Origin: Bacteroidaceae bacterium | GTDB taxonomy: Bacteria > Bacteroidota > Bacteroidia > Bacteroidales > Bacteroidaceae | Reading direction: 5' to 3' | Length of the DNA stretch: 63,289 bases | NCBI GenBank assembly: GCA_017631315.1 | Contig: JAGBTN010000014.1 | Coordinates: 1 to 63,289, forward strand | Shown here: in pieces, positions 42,003 through 48,079 of the stretch | Layout of the letters: each line of letters starts with the position of its first letter | Numbering within the stretch: position 1 is the stretch's first letter | Program-made: the position numbers and the translations under genes | Notes under the pieces: model-generated | The model's database searches: none | What the model was told of the DNA's origin: nothing | The model's input: only the letters and a program-made list of their open reading frames with translations

Positions 42003-42094
42003 TTTTCAAAATTAAAAATCGCTGAATTATACCAAAAAGCCGAAAAAGTGTTGCGCTGCAACGGTTTTTTGACCTAAAACGCCCAATTTTACCA

Positions 42095-42118
42095 TTTCTT
42101 TTTTTGACCACAAAAAAT
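42095..42118. repeat. 24-bp direct repeat with TTGACCAC, copy 1
   Basis: Identical to 42202-42225 (TTTC, seven T, GACCAC, six A, T). Confidence 0.8.
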
Positions 42119-42123
42119 CAAAA

Positions 42124-42140
42124 ATTAACCTATGGTTAAG
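42124..42140. promoter_or_regulatory. operator site 3 (17-bp palindrome)
   Basis: ATTAAC-CTATG-GTTAAG: one mismatch in the left arm; sites 2 and 3 are 138 bp apart. Confidence 0.7.
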
Positions 42141-42201
42141 TGCCTGCACAAAATTGAAGAAAGAGGCCCAAAACTCGTTCAAGCCCCTTTCCCAAAAACC
42201 C

Positions 42202-42225
42202 TTTCTTTTTTTGACCACAAAAAAT
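42202..42225. repeat. 24-bp direct repeat with TTGACCAC, copy 2
   Basis: Identical to 42095-42118. TTGACCAC at 42211-42218 is mirrored by GTGGTCAA at 42240-42247, forming an inverted repeat that may bind a second regulator, for example the adjacent RHH protein. Confidence 0.8.
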
Positions 42226-42268
42226 ATTTTTGAATTTTCGTGGTCAAAATAGGAATGCCTTTTTCGCA

Positions 42269-42448
42269 TTATTTTAGTGTCGTGTGATAGTAAAGTCGAA
42301 GCGCCGCACGCATAATATTTGATCTACTAAGACGCGTAACGGCGTGAAGTTTGTCCAACATAGCGTACTCATCGTCGTCCAGGCGAGCCTTTACGATATA
42401 CCATTTTACAGATTCTTTCGCAGGCCTCCCCCGCTTTTTCTCAGACAT
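42269..42448 (-). CDS. ribbon-helix-helix (CopG-like) DNA-binding protein, 59 aa
   Basis: ATG at 42448 with GGAGGTGATAGA upstream. MSEKKRGRPAKESVKWYIVKARLDDDEYAMLDKLHAVTRLSRSNIMRAALRLYYHTTLK: a basic AT-hook-like start (KKRGRPAK), a beta strand (WYIVKARL) and two helices ending SRSNIMRAALRLYY, the RHH fold. It probably binds the control region just downstream. It overlaps the 3' end of the 42406-42609 gene by 43 bp, so both are likely cotranscribed. Confidence 0.8.
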   Translation of the reverse strand: MSEKKRGRPAKESVKWYIVKARLDDDEYAMLDKLHAVTRLSRSNIMRAALRLYYHTTLK

Positions 42449-42609
42449 TCTATCACCTCCTTCGACATCTCTTTCGATGGGTCGGCAAGCGCGGCGTATA
42501 CCTGCAGCTGCAAAGAACTAGGAGGAATGCCCGACCGTGTCTGAATATAAATGGGAGTACCGTCCGACATGTATCCATCAGCAGCGGATAACCATGTTTT
42601 CTCACTCAT
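42406..42609 (-). CDS. unknown small protein, 67 aa
   Basis: ATG at 42609 with GAGGAGGCGCTCGA upstream, ATGA overlap with the preceding gene. MSEKTWLSAADGYMSDGTPIYIQTRSGIPPSSLQLQVYAALADPSKEMSKEVIECLRKSGGGLRKNL: short beta part then two helices. It has no recognised domain. The 3' end is read in another frame by the RHH gene. Confidence 0.6.
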   Translation of the reverse strand: MSEKTWLSAADGYMSDGTPIYIQTRSGIPPSSLQLQVYAALADPSKEMSKEVIECLRKSGGGLRKNL

Positions 42610-42827
42610 TCGAGCGCCTCCTCTAAGGATGCCTCAATGTCTGCAATATAACCAAGTGACGCTAGCACACAGACATCGCACAGTCGATTAGTTCGAGTTG
42701 GGTCTGCAATAATCACCTGACCCTCGGCGAGATTCATATGACCCTCAATACCAGGAATCAAGTAATCCGCCTCAATCTCGAAGTCCTCACCGCAAGCCCG
42801 GCAAGTACATTTCAATTTCTGTTTCAT
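42606..42827 (-). CDS. small zinc-finger-like protein, 73 aa
   Basis: CTCRACGEDFEIEADYLIPGIEGHMNLAEGQVIIADPTRTNRLCDVCVLASLGYIADIEASLEEALE. Two CxxC pairs (Cys8/Cys11 and Cys50/Cys53 approximately) could hold one zinc. ATG at 42827, overlapping the preceding gene (ATGA). Function unknown; such zinc ribbons are common among small phage early proteins. Confidence 0.7.
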   Translation of the reverse strand: MKQKLKCTCRACGEDFEIEADYLIPGIEGHMNLAEGQVIIADPTRTNRLCDVCVLASLGYIADIEASLEEALE

Positions 42828-43027
42828 ACACGACCTCCCATGCTCATCTCAACAGCTCCGGCACTCAACGACCAGTTACGCTCATCAAAATAAGCGAATA
42901 TCATTTCTGTACCATCACTCATACCGACCTTGATTGCGTTCGGACCATAATGTTCCCACGTTACGATCGTAAACATATTGGAAGGGAAGATTTCCAGGAA
43001 CTTCGCAAGAATATCAACGTGACTCAT
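42824..43027 (-). CDS. unknown small protein, 67 aa
   Basis: MSHVDILAKFLEIFPSNMFTIVTWEHYGPNAIKVGMSDGTEMIFAYFDERNWSLSAGAVEMSMGGRV. The segment IKVGMSDGTEMIFAYF resembles VGIMNDGTELIPMSI in the protein at 43208-43540, so the two may share a small beta fold. Overlaps the zinc-finger-like gene by 4 bp. No function known. Confidence 0.65.
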   Translation of the reverse strand: MSHVDILAKFLEIFPSNMFTIVTWEHYGPNAIKVGMSDGTEMIFAYFDERNWSLSAGAVEMSMGGRV

Positions 43028-43028
43028 A

Positions 43029-43190
43029 TCATTTCTCCTTCGTCGAGCTTCCGCCGCAATTTAAAGCGAAGATAAAGAGCCAGCCGAGAAACCAGAACAT
43101 ACCGTTCAGCGGATATGCAGTATCAAACATCTCCATAAAATGCAGGTTCATAACATCCGCAATCCAGAACAGACCAATTAAGTTAATCAT
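43029..43190 (-). CDS. small membrane protein, 53 aa
   Basis: ATG at 43190 with GGAGAAAGAAAAAAC upstream. MINLIGLFWIADVMNLHFMEMFDTAYPLNGMFWFLGWLFIFALNCGGSSTKEK has two hydrophobic segments and a polar tail. Its stop is 1 bp before the next ATG. Function unknown. Confidence 0.65.
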   Translation of the reverse strand: MINLIGLFWIADVMNLHFMEMFDTAYPLNGMFWFLGWLFIFALNCGGSSTKEK

Positions 43191-43207
43191 GTTTTTTCTT
43201 TCTCCTT

Positions 43208-43540
43208 TTATACACTATAGGTGTCGACAGCGCACCACTGGAATTCGCGAGGCACCGCGGACCGCACCAAGCACCGCTTTTCGAGGTACTCTATAGCGTT
43301 ACCATGACGCTCACAATACGACATCAGAGTTCCATCCTCATAGAAGACGTAATCGAATGTCTCACCCCAGAAGCCAACAAAGTCACTGATCGACATCGGG
43401 ATCAGTTCAGTGCCGTCATTCATAATGCCAACATTACGACGTCGTCTGTAAATATCATCGGCATTAGCATCGCATAACAGATCGAGTAACCAGATAGCCC
43501 GATCCATCGTTTCACCAAGTACACAAATTCTAGGACTCAT
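43208..43540 (-). CDS. unknown protein, 110 aa
   Basis: MSPRICVLGETMDRAIWLLDLLCDANADDIYRRRRNVGIMNDGTELIPMSISDFVGFWGETFDYVFYEDGTLMSYCERHGNAIEYLEKRC. A predicted alpha/beta protein with a weak NDGTELIP motif shared with the gene at 42824-43027. ATG at 43540 immediately after the stop of the preceding gene. No family recognised. Confidence 0.65.
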   Translation of the reverse strand: MSPRICVLGETMDRAIWLLDLLCDANADDIYRRRRNVGIMNDGTELIPMSISDFVGFWGETFDYVFYEDGTLMSYCERHGNAIEYLEKRCLVRSAVPREFQWCAVDTYSV

Positions 43541-43810
43541 CTACGCCTCCTGAATATCACGCACACGATCCAACTGAACTCGCACGATTTCGCCATTCAT
43601 AATGACCAATGCAAAGTCATCGCCAACATGAATCAGCTCACGACGTTTGTTAAATTCCTCACAAGTCTGACAGTTGTAATACGATTTGTATATTATGTAG
43701 TCCTTACGGCATTGGTCACAAATATCAATCCTTGGCTTAACCCGGCAAGTCCGTTTTGGAATAACCGTCTCCAGATCATCACACTGATGTTTTACCGTAT
43801 ACTGACCCAT
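43541..43810 (-). CDS. small zinc-binding protein, 89 aa
   Basis: Start at 43810 (MGQYTVKHQCDDLETVIP) with GGAGGTACGG directly upstream; a GTG further up is less likely. CDQCRKDYIIYKSYYNCQTCEEFNKRRELIHVGDDFALVIMNGEIVRVQLDRVRDI: a four-cysteine zinc site (CxxC..CxxC) then a beta-rich tail. It overlaps the NrdD-tail-like gene by 32 bp. Function unknown. Confidence 0.7.
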   Translation of the reverse strand: MGQYTVKHQCDDLETVIPKRTCRVKPRIDICDQCRKDYIIYKSYYNCQTCEEFNKRRELIHVGDDFALVIMNGEIVRVQLDRVRDIQEA

Positions 43811-43976
43811 CCGTACCTCCAGCACTGTGCACGACTCTATCGCGCTCCTCTGCCTTCTTAGCGTCGTTCCACTTGTCCATCGTACCCACTAAATATCCAG
43901 TGATTCGACGGATCCGTTCGAACTTAACGCCCTTTCCCATTTTCTGCTCATGGTGCTCACTAACAGCATTCTCCAT
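43779..43976 (-). CDS. NrdD C-terminal-like peptide, 65 aa
   Basis: KFERIRRITGYLVGTMDKWNDAKKAEERDRVVHS closely resembles the extreme C-terminus of anaerobic ribonucleoside-triphosphate reductase (NrdD: RIRRITGYLVGTLDRWNxAKxAEExDRVxH), the segment that follows the glycyl-radical region. No reductase catalytic domain is present nearby. Free-standing versions occur, as I recall, in other Clostridia phages. It might bind or modulate the host enzyme, or be a relic; unproven. ATG at 43976 with AAGGAGGTAGTGCT upstream. Confidence 0.75.
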   Translation of the reverse strand: MENAVSEHHEQKMGKGVKFERIRRITGYLVGTMDKWNDAKKAEERDRVVHSAGGTDGSVYGKTSV

Positions 43977-43994
43977 AGCACTACCTCCTTGCTC

Positions 43995-44040
43995 AAAAAT
44001 AAAAAAGAGAAAGGCGCCGTTTTTCAGACGCCAATCTCTT
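43995..44040 (-). terminator. intrinsic terminator after the 44045-44281 gene
   Basis: GAGATTGGCGTC pairs with GGCGCCTTTCTC around a short loop, then TTTTTTATTTTTG on the minus strand. Confidence 0.8.
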
Positions 44041-44044
44041 CGAG

Positions 44045-44281
44045 TTACAACATAGTATAGTCGATCTGACCATATCTAAGTCTGTCCAGCAGACATTCGA
44101 TCTTTGCTCTGGATCCGCGAACGACCCACCGTCTGAAATAGTGCTTCCGTCTAGAATCACGTTCGTCGATGTGATATTGTTCATCTCCGAATCTGAATTC
44201 CAGTCCGAGCTCACCAAGCAAACGGGTGAAGTCAATTGCGTACCAGCTGTCGATTTCCAGTCCAATAGTTTTCTTAAACAT
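44045..44281 (-). CDS. unknown small protein, 78 aa
   Basis: MFKKTIGLEIDSWYAIDFTRLLGELGLEFRFGDEQYHIDERDSRRKHYFRRWVVRGSRAKIECLLDRLRYGQIDYTML. The layout (beta start, helix, strongly basic SRRKHYFRRWVVRGSRAK middle) suggests a nucleic-acid or protein-binding fold. Complete cassette with motif copy 13 and terminator. ATG at 44281 with AAAGGAGAAATAAACT upstream. Function unknown. Confidence 0.7.
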   Translation of the reverse strand: MFKKTIGLEIDSWYAIDFTRLLGELGLEFRFGDEQYHIDERDSRRKHYFRRWVVRGSRAKIECLLDRLRYGQIDYTML

Positions 44282-44312
44282 AGTTTATTTCTCCTTTATG
44301 TTTTTTAGTTTT

Positions 44313-44339
44313 CTCATAAAGGAGTATGTAATTTACGCG
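44313..44339 (-). promoter_or_regulatory. 27-bp promoter-like motif, copy 13
   Basis: CGCG-N6-ACA-N7-TTATG-AG, 7 bp after the stop of the 31-residue gene at 44346-44441. Confidence 0.7.
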
Positions 44340-44345
44340 AGACCG

Positions 44346-44441
44346 CTAATCATCGCGATTGGCAGATAAGATGCACATCATCATGAATCCGAACATACCG
44401 CCAAGTATGAACGTAGGTATAAGCCATGGCCATTCGATCAT
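44346..44441 (-). CDS. very small membrane peptide, 31 aa
   Basis: ATG at 44441 with AAAGGAGGTGACGGCT upstream, a very strong ribosome site. The product begins MIEWPWLIPTFILGGMFGF, continues MMMCILSAN and ends RDD: a single hydrophobic helix with an acidic end. It follows the 44457-44813 gene closely. No family can be recognised at this size; the ribosome site and membrane pattern support a real gene. Confidence 0.6.
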   Translation of the reverse strand: MIEWPWLIPTFILGGMFGFMMMCILSANRDD

Positions 44442-44456
44442 AGCCGTCACCTCCTT

Positions 44457-44813
44457 TCAGTCTCCGATCTCGTAACGTTCGTTAGGATATTGTTCCTTGT
44501 GCCACGCCTCGATGTCGAAGCCTTCTTTTTTCAGCTCCATCGTACAGAGCCAGGGAGCGTCCTCCTGGTCCATTTCATAACGCTCGCATAGGGACATCAT
44601 TGCAGGAGCAAACTGGTCGTAGAAACGCTTCAGACGGGTCTCGCCCCAGCCAGTAAGTCTCCGCAACTGCCGAATGACAATAGCCTCGATTTCCAGCTCG
44701 TGCTTACGAGTATGCTCCGCCAAAGCACGCCGGGCCTCCATGTCCAGGGCTTTTCTTTCAGCAGCAGTCAGCTCAGCACCATACACGGTCTTACCAGATT
44801 TTTTAACGATCAT
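44457..44813 (-). CDS. conserved phage protein, 118 aa
   Basis: MIVKKSGKTVYGAELTAAERKALDMEARRALAEHTRKHELEIEAIVIRQLRRLTGWGETRLKRFYDQFAPAMMSLCERYEMDQEDAPWLCTMELKKEGFDIEAWHKEQ. The ELxAxERKALxxEARRxLAEHxRKHxxExEAxVxRxL block is, as I recall, frequent in gut phages; it is helical and highly charged, perhaps nucleic-acid associated. Overlaps the preceding gene by 11 bp. Confidence 0.75.
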   Translation of the reverse strand: MIVKKSGKTVYGAELTAAERKALDMEARRALAEHTRKHELEIEAIVIRQLRRLTGWGETRLKRFYDQFAPAMMSLCERYEMDQEDAPWLCTMELKKEGFDIEAWHKEQYPNERYEIGD

Positions 44814-44979
44814 GTTTGTTCTCCTTATACAGAATACAGATAGAATGATCGCCCATCCGAGCTTGAGAATACTCCCACTCGATTATGCTTGCGTGAGGAT
44901 TCTCCTTCAGCCACTGATTGAGTTTCTCATCAGCAGTCTGCAATGTATGGTTTCCGAAAAATATCTTGAATTTGTACAT
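44803..44979 (-). CDS. unknown small protein, 58 aa
   Basis: ATG at 44979 with AAAGGAGTAGTTTGA upstream. MYKFKIFFGNHTLQTADEKLNQWLKENPHASIIEWEYSQARMGDHSICILYKENKHDR: a beta-alpha-beta-beta pattern (YKFKIFFG, helix, IIEWEYSQA, HSICILYKE). Similar small proteins in other phages have no function assigned. Overlaps the next gene. Confidence 0.7.
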   Translation of the reverse strand: MYKFKIFFGNHTLQTADEKLNQWLKENPHASIIEWEYSQARMGDHSICILYKENKHDR

Positions 44980-45000
44980 TCAAACTACTCCTTTAACATG

Positions 45001-45333
45001 TTACTCGCTGGTATTGTCACCTGCGTCCGTATCCTGGCCGACTATGAATTCCTCCAGAATAGATTTCATGTTGACCTCAAGCACGCGCTTCTTGATATAG
45101 ATCTCGTTACCGTCGTCGCAGTACATATTCAGCATCTCGAGTACCTCATCCGCGAACTTTTTGTAGTCGCTTCTTTTTTCAGTACGAACGATCTCACAAA
45201 GATGGTTGAACTGGTGCTCAATCTCGTCGACTTTCTTGTGGAACCTAGACAAGGTTTTTAACTCGTACGTATATACAAGCGCCACAGCAAACAGACCGCC
45301 GATCACAGCGCCGGCAATAAACGCGATAGCCAT
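45001..45333 (-). CDS. membrane-anchored coiled-coil protein, 110 aa
   Basis: An N-terminal membrane segment (MAIAFIAGAVIGGLFAVALVYTYEL) is followed by a charged helical domain (TLSRFHKKVDEIEHQFNHLCEIVRTEKRSDYKKFADEVLEMLNMYCDDG) and an acidic end. The start is coupled to the preceding gene (TAATGG). No family recognised. Confidence 0.7.
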   Translation of the reverse strand: MAIAFIAGAVIGGLFAVALVYTYELKTLSRFHKKVDEIEHQFNHLCEIVRTEKRSDYKKFADEVLEMLNMYCDDGNEIYIKKRVLEVNMKSILEEFIVGQDTDAGDNTSE

Positions 45334-45509
45334 TAGACAGTTTCCTCCACTTCATATTTTTTAAGCCAGCCCATTTGCCAGCAACGGAACAGGAAGCTGT
45401 CAAGGACTTTCATCTCGTCTTCACACATACCGATATTAGTGGATTCGAGAATATCATTCTTAGCCGCTTCGATGATCACGAAACGATTATCGCCGCATGT
45501 ATCCATCAT
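45333..45509 (-). CDS. unknown small protein, 58 aa
   Basis: ATG at 45509 with AAGGAGGAAACTGT upstream. MMDTCGDNRFVIIEAAKNDILESTNIGMCEDEMKVLDSFLFRCWQMGWLKKYEVEETV: helical protein. Its C-terminus (EVEETV) and its ribosome-site region repeat those of the preceding gene (REKEETV), pointing to a local sequence duplication. Function unknown. Confidence 0.7.
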   Translation of the reverse strand: MMDTCGDNRFVIIEAAKNDILESTNIGMCEDEMKVLDSFLFRCWQMGWLKKYEVEETV

Positions 45510-45991
45510 ACAGTTTCCTCCTTCTCCCTATAATCCACTTCCCAGATGCAGCACATCAGGTTCCACACAAACGCACGGTCATGAGGCTCATCATGGTCAC
45601 CGCGCAGCCACTTCAGATAATGGCGCACAGCAGAGTCAATATAACAGTGGACGGGAATGCCCTTCTGCCAATTGTTCTCGCCATACTTCTTCGCACCCTC
45701 TTCAAAATGCTTAGCGACTTCCAGGAGCATGGTGCATACGTCGGCTTGGAAAGAATCGCAGCCATGCTGCCGAGCAAAATTCTCAAGACAGTTATACAGA
45801 AAACCAGTGTCGTTATATACTTGGAAACCGCTGATGTTCTGGAGCATCTCTTTGGCACTGGGATTGGTCATTAAACATGCAGCTACCTCCAGCGGCATCA
45901 GATCGCACCGACCCTTACCCTCACGCATATCCCGCACAGCACCCGTAGCGAACTCAGTACGGTCACCGGAATCTTTGATGCTAACCGTCAT
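45506..45991 (-). CDS. dATP/dGTP diphosphohydrolase-like protein, 161 aa
   Basis: TEFATGAVRDMREGKGRCDLMPLEV..., then AKHFEEGAKKYGENNWQKGIPVHCYIDSAVRHYLKWLRGDHDEPHDRAFVWNLMCCIWEVDY. This is the conserved pattern of the phage family annotated as dATP/dGTP diphosphohydrolase N-terminal (DUF5664-type): GKGRxDLxP, KKYGxxNW, SxxRHxxKWxxGxxDEDHxxxxxWN. It probably acts on deoxynucleotides during phage DNA synthesis. It lies near the ThyX-like gene, supporting a nucleotide role. Confidence 0.75.
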   Translation of the reverse strand: MTVSIKDSGDRTEFATGAVRDMREGKGRCDLMPLEVAACLMTNPSAKEMLQNISGFQVYNDTGFLYNCLENFARQHGCDSFQADVCTMLLEVAKHFEEGAKKYGENNWQKGIPVHCYIDSAVRHYLKWLRGDHDEPHDRAFVWNLMCCIWEVDYREKEETV

Positions 45992-46452
45992 ACGCGCATA
46001 CCTCTCAGCGCAGCAGGAACGACGGACTGGGTCAGCATCTTGATCATGTCAAACGCCTGCTCATTGGTAAAGCCGGAGTTCATAAATGCGGTGTGCATGG
46101 CTTTCGCCTCGTTCGCCATGTCCTCGTACTGCTTGTAGCGCTCCAGGTTTGCGATCTGGGTTTCCATCGCACGGATATGGGCCTCGGCGCACTCGATCTC
46201 CTCAATCAGCTCGGCCTTGGTCTTCTTGGTATGGTTAATATCGTGGGTAGGCATAATATCATTCTCCTTTTTAGTAATAGTTCCAGGGATTTCACGATCC
46301 CAGCATTCAGTACAGTTCATACCAGGATCCTCAGAGCACCCTTCGTGTCTCGGCAAATATCCGTAGTCATTCGGACATCCATGACAGCCGCCAATGTAAT
46401 CCATGTCGACCAATTCAGGATGCTCCAGCTTCAGTTTTTCTCTACAGGTCAT
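45988..46452 (-). CDS. zinc-binding protein fused to a helical domain, 154 aa, with internal start
   Basis: Residues 1-60 carry a cysteine-rich unit (CREKLKLEHPELVDMDYIGGCHGCP, GCSEDPGMNCTECW) that I know as a free-standing small protein in other phages. From residue 67 there is a helical domain (KAELIEEIECAEAHIRAMETQIANLERYKQYEDMANE, then FTNEQAFDMIKMLTQSVVP). Between them AAAAGGAG, nine bases and an in-frame ATG (46252-46254) form a full internal start, so an 88-residue protein (45988-46254) is likely also made. Function unknown. Confidence 0.7.
   Translation of the reverse strand: MTCREKLKLEHPELVDMDYIGGCHGCPNDYGYLPRHEGCSEDPGMNCTECWDREIPGTITKKENDIMPTHDINHTKKTKAELIEEIECAEAHIRAMETQIANLERYKQYEDMANEAKAMHTAFMNSGFTNEQAFDMIKMLTQSVVPAALRGMRV
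46252..46269 (-). promoter_or_regulatory. internal ribosome site and ATG in the 45988-46452 frame
   Basis: AAAAGGAGAATGATATT then ATG (46254-46252), in frame. It suggests two products from one reading frame, as in the protease-capsid gene. Confidence 0.65.
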
Positions 46453-46466
46453 CTAGATCGTCCTCC

Positions 46467-46673
46467 TTACCGCGGCTTCTTTTTAGGCGCATACTTCTTC
46501 AGAATGTCAAGCGCGATGATGGCGTTGGCCTGCTTGCCGTTAACAGGATCGGCAATATAATAGTGCTCGCCAAGAAGCTCATCGCAAAGCAGCTGCAGAG
46601 CGTCCTCCGCACTCAACTCCAGCTGAATCTTGCAGATCTCTCTCATTTCTCTGGAATAGCAAAGCTGTTTCAT
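46467..46673 (-). CDS. unknown small protein, 68 aa
   Basis: Start at 46673 (MKQLCYSREMREICK) with AAGGAGAAAGAGAA upstream. IQLELSAEDALQLLCDELLGEHYYIADPVNGKQANAIIALDILKKYAPKKKPR: helical with a strongly basic end. The longer frame to 46700 is less likely. No family recognised. Confidence 0.65.
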   Translation of the reverse strand: MKQLCYSREMREICKIQLELSAEDALQLLCDELLGEHYYIADPVNGKQANAIIALDILKKYAPKKKPR

Positions 46674-46700
46674 TTCTCTTTCTCCTTTTTTAAATATCAA

Positions 46701-47309
46701 TCAGACGCCGCGAAGAAACTCGTCGGCTTTGCGCTTCTGCTGCATGGCCTCGTGAAATTTTGCCATTACGTCGGATGCGATGCTGCTAGCAGCCCCAGCA
46801 GTAGCCATGGATTTGCGCAGCTCACTGTCGTCGATCGCGTTAGTAGTCTCCTCGGGAATCCACTTCTTGAAGACGTTGTTGAAATTGGGCTTATTACCCA
46901 GCGCCTTTTTCGCAAAGCACAGAGCCAGACCGACCTCTTCGGAATACTCGTCGCCCTCCTGGCACTTCACGACGGTCTTAGTGCCATCATCCCACAGAAC
47001 AATCGTCGCAGGGTTGTTGAAGATGACGTTGGAAATACCAAAGGGGCTTACGTAACAATTGGTGTTGTTCACGCGGTTAGCTCCGAAGAACATGCTAGCA
47101 TCGCGTACGATGTGGTTCATAGCAGTGGTGAAGTTGGGCACATCATCCCATTCCAAAACGTATCGCTTATACTTAACGCCACTGGACAGCCGGACGTCAG
47201 TTCTCTTGTGCAACAGAGTGTGCTCAGTCTCTGCAGTAAGACCGAACTTCTTTGCAAAGATTCGAATCTCATTATCGAACCTTGCGATAAGCAGATCTGT
47301 AAGTTTCAT
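46701..47309 (-). CDS. conserved phage protein, 202 aa
   Basis: Start at 47309 (MKLTDLLIARFDNEIRIFAKKFGLT) with AAAGGAGAAAAAAAAT upstream. The middle part, FGISNVIFNNPATIVLWDDGTKTVVKCQEGDEYSEEVGLALCFAKKALGNKPNFNNVFKKWIPE, is a sequence signature I know from many Clostridia phages and prophages; no function has been assigned to it. The C-terminus is helical and Ala-rich. Confidence 0.8.
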   Translation of the reverse strand: MKLTDLLIARFDNEIRIFAKKFGLTAETEHTLLHKRTDVRLSSGVKYKRYVLEWDDVPNFTTAMNHIVRDASMFFGANRVNNTNCYVSPFGISNVIFNNPATIVLWDDGTKTVVKCQEGDEYSEEVGLALCFAKKALGNKPNFNNVFKKWIPEETTNAIDDSELRKSMATAGAASSIASDVMAKFHEAMQQKRKADEFLRGV

Positions 47310-47335
47310 ATTTTTTTTCTCCTTTAAATATAAAA

Positions 47336-47563
47336 TCACCGATAACGATATCGTCTCGGTCTTTTTCGGACGTATTTAGCAACGCCGTCCTTTACAGCAG
47401 TACTGCGCTCGTTGAGATAGTACTTCATCTGCATACCGGCTTTATGTTTTTCAACGTCAGCGTCATACTTTGCTCGAGCCTCGGCGTAGTCAGGACATTT
47501 TCCAGAGCATCCAGGATAACGTTTAGGCGGAACGCAGACGTGGCAGCACTCAAAGTAATTCAT
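47336..47563 (-). CDS. small zinc-binding protein, 75 aa
   Basis: MNYFECCHVCVPPKRYPGCSGKCPDYAEARAKYDADVEKHKAGMQMKYYLNERSTAVKDGVAKYVRKRPRRYRYR. The ECCHxCxxPxRxPGCSGxCPxY pattern is a cysteine-rich motif found, as I recall, in small phage proteins; the C-terminus is very basic (RKRPRRYRYR), which would fit nucleic-acid binding. Overlaps the Spo0A-like gene by 4 bp, so the two are coupled. Confidence 0.75.
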   Translation of the reverse strand: MNYFECCHVCVPPKRYPGCSGKCPDYAEARAKYDADVEKHKAGMQMKYYLNERSTAVKDGVAKYVRKRPRRYRYR

Positions 47564-48054
47564 ACCGCGCCACGCATCTGACGACGAACGATGTTAGCGC
47601 AGCCGGCAATAAAGTGATGATTGGTGGGCTTAGCCTTATCTCGGTCGATAGTGTTGCCGAAATAATTCTTGAGCGTACGGTAATCGCCCCGGTCCCATGC
47701 AGTTTCTATGGCATGACGGATAGCACGTTCGACTCTACTAGGAGTTGTATTGGCTTCTTTAGCGATTGCGGGATAAAGTACAGAGGTGATTTGAGTGAGG
47801 CACTCTTCATCGGTTACGGCCATACGGATAGCTTTGTGAAGGTGCTTACGACCGATCAGGTTATGGGGGGCACCGAGTTCATCGAGTAATTCGTCGATTG
47901 CGTCGCTGAGTTTATTGGAGTAAACGGCGGGGTCTTCTTCGCGGGTTTCCTGAAGGGTCGCTGTGAGTTCTTCTCTCAGCTGTTTCTTCAGCTCCTCGTC
48001 ATCGGTAGTGGTGTATCTCACCAGGAGGTCAATCTGCTTTTCCAGGATAGTCAT
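47560..48054 (-). CDS. Spo0A C-terminal-like DNA-binding protein, 164 aa
   Basis: Residues about 55-160 match the DNA-binding effector domain of the sporulation master regulator Spo0A: LGAPHNLIGRKHLHKAIRMAV, ITSVLYPAIAKEANTTPSRVERAIRHAIETAWDRG and FGNTIDRDKAKPTNHHFIAGCA, including the recognition helix TPSRVERAIRHAIE. The N-terminal 50 residues are helical and carry no receiver domain, so there is no phosphorylation switch visible. It would bind 0A-box-like DNA. It may redirect host sporulation genes or control phage promoters. ATG at 48054 with AAGGAGAAAGAATT upstream. Confidence 0.9.
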   Translation of the reverse strand: MTILEKQIDLLVRYTTTDDEELKKQLREELTATLQETREEDPAVYSNKLSDAIDELLDELGAPHNLIGRKHLHKAIRMAVTDEECLTQITSVLYPAIAKEANTTPSRVERAIRHAIETAWDRGDYRTLKNYFGNTIDRDKAKPTNHHFIAGCANIVRRQMRGAV

Positions 48055-48079
48055 AATTCTTTCTCCTTTTTAATATTTT

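Larger units (their letters stand above)
41856..42268. other. AT-rich control region without a gene
   Basis: This 412-bp gap between the XRE gene and the RHH gene holds three palindromic operators, a 24-bp perfect direct repeat, several TTGACCAC boxes and long A/T tracts. I see no convincing gene. It is the best candidate for the main lysogeny switch and perhaps for a replication origin; promoters are likely but the -10/-35 pairs are ambiguous in such AT-rich DNA. Confidence 0.65.

Noticed and set aside
42027-42269. 80-codon minus-strand frame in the control region
   Set aside because: Made of the repeat and operator DNA, low complexity (Phe/Lys), no proper ribosome site, and it overlaps the operators.
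43541-43861. Plus-strand frames in the small-gene region 42-53 kb
   Set aside because: All are antisense to overlapping minus-strand genes with good ribosome sites; none has a recognisable domain.
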